Source: Methylobacterium sp. 77 | GTDB lineage: Bacteria > Pseudomonadota > Alphaproteobacteria > Rhizobiales > Beijerinckiaceae | Direction: 5' to 3' | Length of the DNA: 64,000 nt | Assembly (NCBI RefSeq): GCF_000372825.1 | Contig: NZ_KB910516.1 | Span: 3,143,825-3,207,824, forward strand | Part shown: positions 17,601 through 25,750 of the stretch, in pieces | Numbering within the stretch: position 1 is the first letter of the stretch | How the letters are laid out: every line of letters begins with the position of its first letter | Notes under the pieces: generated by a model | Told to the model about the DNA's origin: nothing | Database searches by the model: none | The model's input: only the letters and a program-made list of their open reading frames with translations | Made by a program: the position numbers and the translations under genes

Positions 17601-18350
17601 ACCTCGAACGCCTACGGCGCCCTCGGCCGGACCTCCGAGGAGCAGTCGGTCTATATGGGCGCGCGGGGCTATGCCGAGGAAGGCACCAAGGAGTTCGACG
17701 CCTACTATGACCGCCTGCGCGATCTTCAGCGCTTGTCGGAGACCAAGAGCACGACCGGCGGATTCCTCAAGGATCTGAAGATCGACCTGATGCAGGGCGC
17801 ATTTCTGTCCACCGCCATGACCAACGCCCTTGGGCGTCTGGCCTCGCGCCTTTCCGACAAGGTGCTGGATAGCGCGATCTCGATGATGTTCGCCGGGTCG
17901 AGCAAGGACGGCGGCTCGATCGGCACCTTTCTGACCAGCATCCTGCCGAAGTTCGCCACCGGCATGACGCCTGAGGGTGTGGTCTACGGCCCCGGCACCG
18001 GGACCTCGGATAGCATCCTGGCGATGATCTCGAACGGGGAATCCATCGTCAACGCTGATGCCACCCGGCGCTTCGGTCCGATGATCAAGGCCATGAACGA
18101 GAACCGGCTCCCGCGCTTTGCCGCCGGCTACGTGCCGAAGTTCGATGGCCCTGCCAACTCTACCGGCGCTCAGTCCATCGACCTGAACGTGATCAACCAG
18201 TTCGAGGGCGCGCGGGTCGAGAAGCGCGAGGTTCCCGACGGCCGCGGCGGCAAGCGTCCCGAAATCCTCATCCGCGAAGCCTTCGTTCAGGGCGCGAGCA
18301 CCCGCCAGGGGCAGCAGGCCATGAGCCAGCAGAGGGTCGCCACCCGATGA
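14700..18350 (+). CDS. Tail tape measure protein with embedded transglycosylase-like domain
   Basis: A 1216-residue protein. The N-terminal half is helical and Ala/Gln-rich, with YQVSDVVASAASGASPLTIL and a hydrophobic stretch (about 285-315) typical of tape measures. Around residues 705-860 lies an SLT/muramidase-like segment (AAESGGNNYAKN with Glu718, then SSALGAGQFL) that could open peptidoglycan during DNA entry. The C-terminus has the usual YGPGTGTSDSI and GESIVNA motifs. The segment 16,820-17,250 has A-richer codons than its surroundings, hinting at domain capture. ATG 14700 follows GGAGG; an upstream in-frame extension overlaps the T frame and is rejected. Confidence 0.85.
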   Translation: MTQSVAIRLGVEGGAEVKRVFDDTGTAGKQAFDGVVVSMDRASAASDRQVQRFQRLAQAAKEAEAAGRAQTSINSLLGVDTAPSASARSSAGVFEQQLRAAEEAERRNATIRDARATQMAASTQANVASAYGIDAAPAKSARASAEVFEEAARAHQDLEQRATALRAVIDPLGAAQLRMNAAVANADELLAKGSIKVTEHTAAVAKARMTYDEFSKTTERQRTGGLRPDQLQNLTYQVSDVVASAASGASPLTILLQQGGQVMQTFGPGQGGVSGVLSGVAEAVGKLVTPLTATAAIIGTIGGTLAYAYSTYSAGQREAQMSLNGIGRLSGATVAQLNATAEASARQGEVSVASAREMAGVYASTGRIAPQFFGDLIKIQRDYASTTKQEIPDATRELAGALANVATGVDALEAKLGPLGGGAGEMAKKLAAAGDQTGAVKVILDALPATLTKASSQMGGLSREWERTKQGFSDNINFIGKAMFGDGTDTFEKRIADAQARLAELEASRSKYGSKSNSYLYEAEATRQRKVVADLQAQADTARNAPARAQADDIANQSTRATKLVNPGLAGIEALEAVQKRIGNGLSTMLLSPDPKINVGAQEALETYKALNVQIAEMRANMAKGGDAAATALKQADFAKSTGDLQGYSLAVAQLNHQYDQLIESRKAGDAGRRTVSVESLNEARTAALAALAAQNRQAVIRATVIPNDSIATTIAAESGGNNYAKNQRSSALGAGQFLKSTFVELFRRYDTEAAAEIDAASANQKIADDTIAQLRTNRPISEKYIGIYLQQITKELTDTGYAGTPRNAQLGYFLGPGSAKKFLDADPSANAASVDRAAAAKNPEVFKNGAATVQDVLDYAQKRATGNNAPARASNERVVAIRAEAAAYDQSASRQEYLRTVQDQLNAARENGEEIGVRFKTAEELLKAPVSSLTAELQAQRSAILGVADARQKASSTALSSRFERDTSNAYGALGRTSEEQSVYMGARGYAEEGTKEFDAYYDRLRDLQRLSETKSTTGGFLKDLKIDLMQGAFLSTAMTNALGRLASRLSDKVLDSAISMMFAGSSKDGGSIGTFLTSILPKFATGMTPEGVVYGPGTGTSDSILAMISNGESIVNADATRRFGPMIKAMNENRLPRFAAGYVPKFDGPANSTGAQSIDLNVINQFEGARVEKREVPDGRGGKRPEILIREAFVQGASTRQGQQAMSQQRVATR

Positions 18351-18787
18351 TCCCTCTCTGGCCGGCCAGCCTGCCCCAGCGTGTCCTCGCCGAGGGCTAC
18401 AATGAGGGCTTCCGCGAAGGCAGGTTACAGACCGCCCCCGAGCGGGGGCCGGCGAAGTTGCGACGCGGATCCTCGTCGGTTGGCAAGCCGGTTCAGCATT
18501 CGATCAAGATCGACGCCGAGCAGATGACCATCCTCGAACGCTTCTGGGACGTCGACACCGGCGGCGGCGTTCGTCCGTTCTGGTTTCCCGACCAGACGCG
18601 CGGCGGAATTCCGATCCTGACCGAGAGCGGCATGCCGATCCTGACGGCAAACGGCGCCCCGCTGCTGAACGCGAAGTGGTGGCTGGTCCAGTTCGGCGGC
18701 ACCTGCCCGAACGTCGGCACCCGCACGCGCGGCATGTCCTTCGTCGTCCCGGTTCCTATGACGGTGCTGTACTCATGGGCCGCCTGA
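18347..18787 (+). CDS. Minor tail protein (gpM-like position)
   Basis: A 146-residue protein starting at the ATGA overlap with the tape measure. It opens MIPLWPASLPQRVLAEGYNEG, a motif common to distal-tail proteins in this slot. A short internal repeat (GIPILTES, GMPILTAN, GAPLLNA) lies around residues 87-108. Probably links tape measure and tube to the tip. Confidence 0.6.
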   Translation: MIPLWPASLPQRVLAEGYNEGFREGRLQTAPERGPAKLRRGSSSVGKPVQHSIKIDAEQMTILERFWDVDTGGGVRPFWFPDQTRGGIPILTESGMPILTANGAPLLNAKWWLVQFGGTCPNVGTRTRGMSFVVPVPMTVLYSWAA

Positions 18788-19281
18788 TCTCGCTGAACGC
18801 CCGCAAGGCGATGAACGCCTCAACGACCGACGACGGGCCGGTGATGCTGATTAAGATCACGCATTCGAGCCTGCCGGCGCCCGTCTACCTGTCGAGCGAT
18901 CCGACTATGCGGTTCTCGTTGGACCCGCTGCGCTACGGCACCCGCCACCAGGGGCAGGACTACGATTTTGTCATCATGGGCGCGATCATGCCCGACGACG
19001 AAAAGGACACGCCGCCGAAGACCACCCTGGCCTTCGAGAACGTGGCGCCCGACATGGCGGCTCCGCTGAGGGCCATCTCGTCGCCGGCGCGGATCGACCT
19101 GACGGTGGTCATGGCGCTGTCGCCGGACACGATCGAGGCCCGCTACACCAACCTTCGCGGCGTGAAGGCATCTTACGACGCCGACGCCGTGTCGCTCGAC
19201 ATCTCGCGCGAACCCTACACCTCCGAGCCCTGGCCGGCCGGGCGCATGTCGCCGAGCCGGTTCCCCAGCCTGTTTCCGTGA
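18775..19281 (+). CDS. DUF1833-like minor tail protein (gpL position)
   Basis: A 168-residue beta-rich protein starting at ATG 18775, inside the end of the previous gene (MGRLISLNARKAMNAS). Segments such as PVMLIKITHSSLPAPVYLSSDP and the YRDFVIMGA-type strand resemble DUF1833 tail proteins preceding an NlpC/P60 peptidase. The open frame continues upstream but only as overlap with the previous gene. Confidence 0.65.
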   Translation: MGRLISLNARKAMNASTTDDGPVMLIKITHSSLPAPVYLSSDPTMRFSLDPLRYGTRHQGQDYDFVIMGAIMPDDEKDTPPKTTLAFENVAPDMAAPLRAISSPARIDLTVVMALSPDTIEARYTNLRGVKASYDADAVSLDISREPYTSEPWPAGRMSPSRFPSLFP

Positions 19282-19418
19282 GCCCAGCGCAAGCCGCGTT
19301 GATCGCGGCCGTGTCCGCCGTCACCTCGGCATCACTCGGCGCCGACGGGGCGCAAGTCGCCACGACGGTCTGCGTCTGCATGGCCGTCACGCTCGCCGTT
19401 CACCGCCTCAACGCATAG
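19278..19418 (+). CDS. Small hydrophobic phage protein (46 aa)
   Basis: A GTG at 19278 overlaps the upstream stop (GTGA), and the frame ends in TAG at 19416-19418, filling exactly the gap before the peptidase gene at 19426. The product is Ala-rich with one possible membrane helix and two cysteines (VCVCMAVTLAV). No family recognised; support is the coupling and the fit to the gap. Confidence 0.45.
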   Translation: MSPAQAALIAAVSAVTSASLGADGAQVATTVCVCMAVTLAVHRLNA

Positions 19419-19425
19419 GCATCTC

Positions 19426-19878
19426 ATGCATTGGTCTGCCGACTATGTCGGGCTCCCGTGGAGAGCCCGCGGGCTCACGCGCGAAGGTATCGCGTGCTGG
19501 GGCCTCGCCCGCCTCGTCTACGCCGAGCAGCTCGGGATTGAGGTGCCGGACTACGCCGCTGCCGTATCGTCGCTAACGGAGCGGGCCGAGGTCGCTGCGG
19601 TGTTCGCCGAGAACACGTCGGCTGCGGGGCCGTGGGTCGAGGTGCATGCCGCAGGTGCGCAGTTCGAGATCGTCCAGGACTTCGACATCCTGGTCTTCCA
19701 GCGCGCCGGGCTCACCCATCACGTCGGCATTGCGATCGGCGGCGGGCGCATGCTCCACATCGACACTGATCAGGACAGCTGCCTCGTCGACTTCACGACG
19801 GGCCGGTGGGCATCGCGCTTGGTCGGGGCATACCGGCACAAGGCGCGGATCCTCGACCCGGTCATGGAAGCCGCCTGA
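19426..19878 (+). CDS. NlpC/P60-family tail peptidase (gpK-like)
   Basis: A 150-residue papain-fold peptidase. Catalytic Cys24 lies in GIACWGLARLVY and the histidine in LTHHVGIAI (His99), with a further conserved His in RMLHID. In lambda-like tails this protein sits near the tip and is thought to cut peptidoglycan cross-links during entry or assembly. ATGA-type overlap with the tip gene. Confidence 0.8.
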   Translation: MHWSADYVGLPWRARGLTREGIACWGLARLVYAEQLGIEVPDYAAAVSSLTERAEVAAVFAENTSAAGPWVEVHAAGAQFEIVQDFDILVFQRAGLTHHVGIAIGGGRMLHIDTDQDSCLVDFTTGRWASRLVGAYRHKARILDPVMEAA

Positions 19879-22800
19879 TGAACGCACCCGTCCGCGTTCT
19901 CGCTCAGCCTCACCTGCTGGATCCGACCCGTGGCCGGGTCGATCTCATGGTCGCGCCGGGCCAGAGCATCGCTCAGATGGTCGCCGAGGCGATGCCGGCG
20001 GGGCGCAGGCTGGGCGGGGCATACTTCCGGGTCACGATCAACGGGCAGCCGATCGCCGAGGCGCTGTGGCACGCGGTGAAGCCGAAGCCCGGCATGCAGG
20101 TGCTGATCCGAGTGGTGCCGCAGGGCGACATCCTGCGCAACGTCCTGCTGATCGCCCTCACCGTGGCGGCCGTCGCCGCGGGCCAGTTCTACGGACCGAT
20201 GCTGGCCGGCGAGTTGCTGTTCGGTGGTCTCGGCGGCGTCGGCACCGGCTCGCTCGGCACGATCCTGTCCGGCACCATCACGACGACGACGCTGCTCGCC
20301 GGCACGCTCCTCATCAACGCCCTGATCCCGGTCCGCAGCGACAAGAAGGACGCGGCGACCTACGGCATCCAGGGGCTGCGCAACCAGGCGCAGCCCGACG
20401 GCGTCGTGCCGGCCATCCTCGGCTTCCACAAATCGATGCCGCCCTACGGCATGCTGCCCTACACGGAAACGGTGGGCGACGACCGATTCGTCACAGCCCT
20501 CTTCATCCACGGCTACGGCCCCCTCGCCGTGCGCAACCATCGCATCGGTGAGACGCCGATCGAGCGATACCAAGAAGTCACCGCCGAGCATCGCGAGGGA
20601 CGGGTCGGAGATGCTCCGCTGACCCTGACGCCGCGTCAGATCGTCGAGCGGGGCCTGTCGATCGAGCTTCTGAACGGCGGCCCGGGTGCGGGTCCGCAGA
20701 CCCGGTTCACGAAGGCGGATGTCTCAAGCTTTTCGATCGATATCGGCTTCCCTGGCGGGCTCGGCGGCGTCGACAAGGACGGCAAGAAGGTCAGCGTCGG
20801 CGTCACTTTCACGCTCCGCTACCGCAAGGTCGGGACGGAGGCTTGGACCACGATCCCGATCTCCGTCTTCGCGAAGCTCTCGGGCAAGCCATTCACCCGC
20901 ACCTTCCCGTACGACGTGCCGGAGCGCGGCCTCTACGAGATCGAGATCACGCGGACCAGCGGCGACTTCGACAGGCCCGACCAGGATTTCTCGAAGAAGG
21001 ACATCCAACGCACTGGCCGATCGCAATGGACGGCGCTGCGCTCCTTCCGGCCGGAATACCCGCTGAACTTCGACGTTCCACTGGCGGTGTCCGCCGTGCG
21101 CATCCGTGCGACCGGGCAGCTGAACGGCACGCTCGACGAGTACAATTGCGACGCCTTCTGCATCTGCCCGGATTGGGACGTCGCGACCGGAACGTGGATC
21201 GCGCGCGAGACCCAGAACCCGGCCTCGTTGTTCCGGCATGTGCTGACGGGGCCAGCCGGCGCTTATCCCTTGACGGTCGACGAGGTCGACGCGCTGGGGG
21301 CCTGGCACGTCTACTGTGCCGTGAATGGCCTGACCTACAACCGGATCCACGACTACGAGGCATCCGTCCTCGACGTGCTCTCCGACATCGCCGCCGCCGG
21401 CAGGGCCAGTCCGCACGACAAGGGCGACCGCTGGGGCGTCGTCATCGACCGGGCGCTGGATACGATCGTCGCGCACATCACCCCGCGAAACAGCTGGGGC
21501 TTCAAGGGCGAGCGGTCCTATCTGACCTTCCCCGACGCGTTCCGTGTCAGCTTCCTCGACGAGACGAACAATTACATCAAGGCCGAGCGGATCGTACCGT
21601 GGCCCGGCTTCGTCGGTCAGCCGAAGGTCATCGAGAAGCTCGAACTGCCCGGCATCACCAACCCGGCCCAGGTCTGGAAGGAGGCCCGCAAGCGCCAGTA
21701 CGAGATCATGCTTCGGCTGGACACCTTCACGGTGAACCAGGACTTTGAGAGCCTAGTGCCCGTCCGTGGCGATCGGGTCGAGCTTTCGCACGACGTTCTC
21801 GACCGCGACCAGACCTCCGCCCGCGTGGTCACCGTGACCAACTCCGGCATCGTCGTCGACGAGATGCTGACCATGGAGGCGGGACAGCTTTACGCCGCCC
21901 GCGTCCGCTATACCGACGGCACCTCGAACGTGTTCCCGGTCCAGACGGTGGCGGGCACCTCGAACGTGCTGATCCTCACGGGTCCGGGCACGCTGCCGGC
22001 CTACGACGATCTGATCATGTTCGGCAAAGCCACGCGGGTCTCGCAGTCGTGCACCGTGAAGGGCATCCAGCCCCAAAAGGACTTCACCGCGGCGCTCACG
22101 CTGATCCCGCACGCGCCGGAGATCGAGGCGCTCGTCGCCGCCGACGTGCCGCCGGCATGGAGCGGCCGCGCTGGCGCTGTGGTGGACCAGCCCGTCAGCA
22201 TCCCCGTCGCGCCGATCGTCGTCAGCGTCGATTCCGGGACGTCCGCGTCCAGCCTCGCCACCACCGACAACCCCTATCCGGTCGTCGTCAATCTGCGCCC
22301 GAACCCTTCTGGCACGACGCCGCTCGCGACCTTCCAGGTACTCAGCCGCAAGGTCGGCATCACGACGTGGCTGACGAGCGCCGGCCTGGCGGGTGCGGGC
22401 AGTGTGCTTCTCGCCGGCTACGCCAAGAACGACGTGATCGAGTATCAGGCCCGCGGCGTCTCCACGCGCGGGACAGCCGGCGACCTCACGGCGCTCGCCA
22501 CGCACACCGTCGGCGCCACCGACGCGCCGTCCCCGACCGGGCTCGTCGTTGCGGTCGAGCGCGCTGCGGTGAGCAGCACGACCAGCATCGTCTATCTGCA
22601 GCTCACCTGCTCGACACCGGTACGGGACGACCTCTCGCTCGTCGGTCGCTATCGATCGGTCGGAGCCACCGCGTGGACCACGCTCCCGCTAAACGCATCA
22701 GGGCGAACCTCGATCGCGTCCGGTCCGCTGGTGGATGGCACGGATTACGAGGTCCAGGGCGCGCTCTCGACGGATTCCGGGGCGGACATCAGCCCGTTCG

Positions 22801-23687
22801 TGGCGGCATCGGGCTCGCCGATCCGCGCCACCGCCGACAACGTCGCTCCCTCGGCACCGACCTACACCTCGGCGACGCTCGCCGGGACGACGGTCAACCA
22901 CGCGATCAAACAGTCCGGCGGCAACGCCCGCAGCGTTCAACTCTTTCGCGCGCAGGGCTTCGGAAAGGTGTTCGCGGACGGCGGCCTCAGCGTCAGCAAG
23001 GCGGTCGATCCCAACCAGACGGACACCCTCACCGATACGGTCTCGCTCGGCTACATCACATGGTGGCTGACGGCGCTGAACGGGTCGGGCGTCTCCAGCG
23101 GGCCCAGCGCATCGCAGTCGCTGCTCTACGTCACGCAGCCGGGCAACATCACACAGTTCCCGAACGACCTGACAAACGCCGTTTGGCTCAAGACCGCGGC
23201 AACGGCAGCGCTGAATGGCACCGGGCCAGACGGCAACGCCGCCACGATGATCTCGGAGACGACGGCCACCGGAATCCACACGGCGGCCTACAAGGCGACC
23301 GGGCTGACCTCCGGCGCGAAGCTCCGTGCGGTCTGGGGCGTCAAAGCGGCTGGCCGAACCGCGGGCCGTATCGACCTCATCAACAGCTCCGGCACCGGAG
23401 CGGGTGACTACGTGCGGACGACCTTCGACCTCTCGGCCGGCACGATCAGCGTCGGCACCCCGAGCGGGACCACGTTCAGCGGCGTCACCGCGACCATTCA
23501 GAAGGTCTCGGTCGACTTCTGGCTCCTCATCGTCACGGCCAACACGTCCGCATCGACGGGGGCGTCTGGGACGATGGCGATCGAGGATCGCCTCAACCTG
23601 GGCAGCGCCCCCAGCACGATCTCGTACGCGGGCGACACCACGAAGGGAATGCTGGCCTGGGCCTGCTCCTTCGCGCCGGTGATCTGA
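19878..23687 (+). CDS. Host specificity / tail tip protein (gpJ/TipJ family)
   Basis: A 1269-residue tip protein. The N-terminus is ubiquitin-like and TipJ-typical (VRVLAQPHLLDPTRGRV), followed by a hydrophobic hairpin (about 90-150, fusing gpI-like features), then HGYGPLAVRNHRIGETPIE and the hub domain with FRVSFLDETNNYI. Fibronectin-type and carbohydrate-module-like beta domains fill the C-terminal third. It forms the baseplate hub and contacts the host receptor. ATG 19878 overlaps the peptidase stop. Confidence 0.85.
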   Translation: MNAPVRVLAQPHLLDPTRGRVDLMVAPGQSIAQMVAEAMPAGRRLGGAYFRVTINGQPIAEALWHAVKPKPGMQVLIRVVPQGDILRNVLLIALTVAAVAAGQFYGPMLAGELLFGGLGGVGTGSLGTILSGTITTTTLLAGTLLINALIPVRSDKKDAATYGIQGLRNQAQPDGVVPAILGFHKSMPPYGMLPYTETVGDDRFVTALFIHGYGPLAVRNHRIGETPIERYQEVTAEHREGRVGDAPLTLTPRQIVERGLSIELLNGGPGAGPQTRFTKADVSSFSIDIGFPGGLGGVDKDGKKVSVGVTFTLRYRKVGTEAWTTIPISVFAKLSGKPFTRTFPYDVPERGLYEIEITRTSGDFDRPDQDFSKKDIQRTGRSQWTALRSFRPEYPLNFDVPLAVSAVRIRATGQLNGTLDEYNCDAFCICPDWDVATGTWIARETQNPASLFRHVLTGPAGAYPLTVDEVDALGAWHVYCAVNGLTYNRIHDYEASVLDVLSDIAAAGRASPHDKGDRWGVVIDRALDTIVAHITPRNSWGFKGERSYLTFPDAFRVSFLDETNNYIKAERIVPWPGFVGQPKVIEKLELPGITNPAQVWKEARKRQYEIMLRLDTFTVNQDFESLVPVRGDRVELSHDVLDRDQTSARVVTVTNSGIVVDEMLTMEAGQLYAARVRYTDGTSNVFPVQTVAGTSNVLILTGPGTLPAYDDLIMFGKATRVSQSCTVKGIQPQKDFTAALTLIPHAPEIEALVAADVPPAWSGRAGAVVDQPVSIPVAPIVVSVDSGTSASSLATTDNPYPVVVNLRPNPSGTTPLATFQVLSRKVGITTWLTSAGLAGAGSVLLAGYAKNDVIEYQARGVSTRGTAGDLTALATHTVGATDAPSPTGLVVAVERAAVSSTTSIVYLQLTCSTPVRDDLSLVGRYRSVGATAWTTLPLNASGRTSIASGPLVDGTDYEVQGALSTDSGADISPFVAASGSPIRATADNVAPSAPTYTSATLAGTTVNHAIKQSGGNARSVQLFRAQGFGKVFADGGLSVSKAVDPNQTDTLTDTVSLGYITWWLTALNGSGVSSGPSASQSLLYVTQPGNITQFPNDLTNAVWLKTAATAALNGTGPDGNAATMISETTATGIHTAAYKATGLTSGAKLRAVWGVKAAGRTAGRIDLINSSGTGAGDYVRTTFDLSAGTISVGTPSGTTFSGVTATIQKVSVDFWLLIVTANTSASTGASGTMAIEDRLNLGSAPSTISYAGDTTKGMLAWACSFAPVI

Positions 23688-23761
23688 ACCACCCAACCAC
23701 CATCCGAGCAACCTGACGCCGCCTCGCTTTCGCGAGCGATGGCGCGCGGGAGACCCTGTGC

Positions 23762-25747
23762 ATGCCGCTTACGACGGAACTGCCCGTCGGTGATCTCTTC
23801 GAGTTCATCGGCGACTTTCGGCTGAATGGAGATGGTCCGCCAACGACGGGTCGGATGGGGCTGGATCGTCTGCAGGCGATCCTGCTTGGCTCGACAAGCC
23901 TTGTCGGGGCGCGGATTGCGCTGATCGAAGGCCGCCTCACGACCGCCGAAGGCTTCACCAACCAGATCACCAACATCAACACCCGCCTTCAGACCGTCGA
24001 GGCGTTGGGCGGCATCAGCAACGGCACTGACCTCGTCGCCGACGGCGCGGCGGTTCGCACCACCCGCTACTGGGGCCGTCCTGGCGAGGCGCCCCGGACG
24101 TGGACGGCATCCATCGCCGCGACCTCGTCGGCCGCCGCACCGCTGGTGGCAAGCGGGGCCTACAGCATCGTCGCAACGACCATGGGGCCGGCTCTCCGGA
24201 TCACGGGCGTCGCGTCCGCTCGGCCGATCGCGCAGATCCCGCTCGATGACACTCAGGTCGAAGAGTTCAAGGCCGTAGTCAAGCGGGGAATCGACGACAC
24301 GACGACCCCCGCCAACCCGGCCAACAACGCCCCGGTCTTCGTCTTCGCGTGCTTCAAGGCCGACGGCACCGACAATGGCACCGTGGCCCTTCCTGCCGAC
24401 CCGCTGACGGTCGCGCAGGGCTTCAAGAGCTACACCTTCCGCGCCTCGCTAGTCGCCGGCCTCGGCACGGTCGACCTGCCCGCGAACACTCGTCGCGTGA
24501 ACCTGATCCCCGGCGGCAAGGGCACTGGCGCCATCGACGTCCTCAGCGTCGAGAGGTCGTCCCAGAGCCTGACCAGCGCTCCCGATATGGCCGACGCCAT
24601 CGCGCCGGAAGACCGCATCTTCATCTTCGATGACAGCGTCAAGCTCATCAAGAAATACTCCTTTGCACAATTGGAGGCTTACTTGGCACCACCACCCGTC
24701 TACTGGTTCAAGGGGCCGAAGACCGCCTCCAAGGCCGAAGGCACCCTCATTGCCGCTCCGGCAGGGGCCGCGATCATCCAGAATTTCCGGATCCAGAACA
24801 CATCGCGGACTGCCTACATCGCCGTTGCGTTCAGGGGCGTCGTAGCGAGCCTCACCGATGGCGGGTCGTACATCTTCGGTCCGGGCCAGGGGCGCGACTT
24901 CGACGTTCTCCCGCAGGGTCGCATCGGCATCATCTCCGACACCGATGGGTCGTCGATCTCTTGCGACTTCACCTCGACCATCAACCTCGATCCGAACGCC
25001 GCTGACCGGGCCGCCAAGCATCTGGCCCGCTACGGTACGGCGATGACGGCTCCGCAGACATCAGCCGTCGGCACCCTCTACAACGCGCTGTACGATGCCG
25101 GCTGGATCGATCTCTGCGCCAAGGGCGGCTACCTGTGGGTCGGGTCGGCCCCGAGCAATTTCGACGGCCTCATCAATTGGTCGGGCACCAACACGTTCAG
25201 CCGCATCCTGCTCGGCGACAACACCATCCAGCCGGACACGTCCTTCTCGGGGACGCTGTTCAACGGCTCGAATGCGATCGACTCCCTCGTCAAGCCGACT
25301 GTCGCGGCGCTTCCCAACCATGCGCTGTTCGCCTGGACGGACGCCACCCTCAAGAACTTTGCGAAGGTCTCCGCCGGCAACACGGTCATCCGTCTGAACC
25401 CGGATCGGTCGAGTGGGGCGGACTCCGTCTACACCGGCGCCGGATCGAGCATCTTGACCGGTATCCCAGGCTACGGCGGCCTGAAGGGCTACGTCCGTCG
25501 GGACGCGGACAACTTCCGCTACTACCGCAACGGTGATTATCGGCAGGACGTGGCCAAGACGGTGAACGAGACCACCGGCGGCTCCCAGACCCTCGCCATC
25601 GGCGCGCTCAACACCGGCTCCGGCATCCAGCAGGGCGAGACGACGCCCATGAAGATGTCGCTCTACACGCCGACCATCCCCACCGATGACCAGGTGACGA
25701 AGCTCTACAACGCCTTTGCCGCCTTCCACACCGCGCTGGGGGCCTGA
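23762..25747 (+). CDS. Tail fibre / receptor-binding candidate
   Basis: A 661-residue protein directly after TipJ. Residues 1-45 (LPVGDLFEFIGDFRLNGDGP) look like a virion-anchoring segment; a short coiled coil follows (about 50-82), then beta-rich domains with a late KGYVRRDADNFRYYRNGDYR segment. The ending (AFHTALGA) and lack of enzyme motifs fit a fibre. Position, length and composition are the support; the receptor is unknown. Confidence 0.6.
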   Translation: MPLTTELPVGDLFEFIGDFRLNGDGPPTTGRMGLDRLQAILLGSTSLVGARIALIEGRLTTAEGFTNQITNINTRLQTVEALGGISNGTDLVADGAAVRTTRYWGRPGEAPRTWTASIAATSSAAAPLVASGAYSIVATTMGPALRITGVASARPIAQIPLDDTQVEEFKAVVKRGIDDTTTPANPANNAPVFVFACFKADGTDNGTVALPADPLTVAQGFKSYTFRASLVAGLGTVDLPANTRRVNLIPGGKGTGAIDVLSVERSSQSLTSAPDMADAIAPEDRIFIFDDSVKLIKKYSFAQLEAYLAPPPVYWFKGPKTASKAEGTLIAAPAGAAIIQNFRIQNTSRTAYIAVAFRGVVASLTDGGSYIFGPGQGRDFDVLPQGRIGIISDTDGSSISCDFTSTINLDPNAADRAAKHLARYGTAMTAPQTSAVGTLYNALYDAGWIDLCAKGGYLWVGSAPSNFDGLINWSGTNTFSRILLGDNTIQPDTSFSGTLFNGSNAIDSLVKPTVAALPNHALFAWTDATLKNFAKVSAGNTVIRLNPDRSSGADSVYTGAGSSILTGIPGYGGLKGYVRRDADNFRYYRNGDYRQDVAKTVNETTGGSQTLAIGALNTGSGIQQGETTPMKMSLYTPTIPTDDQVTKLYNAFAAFHTALGA

Positions 25748-25750
25748 CCC

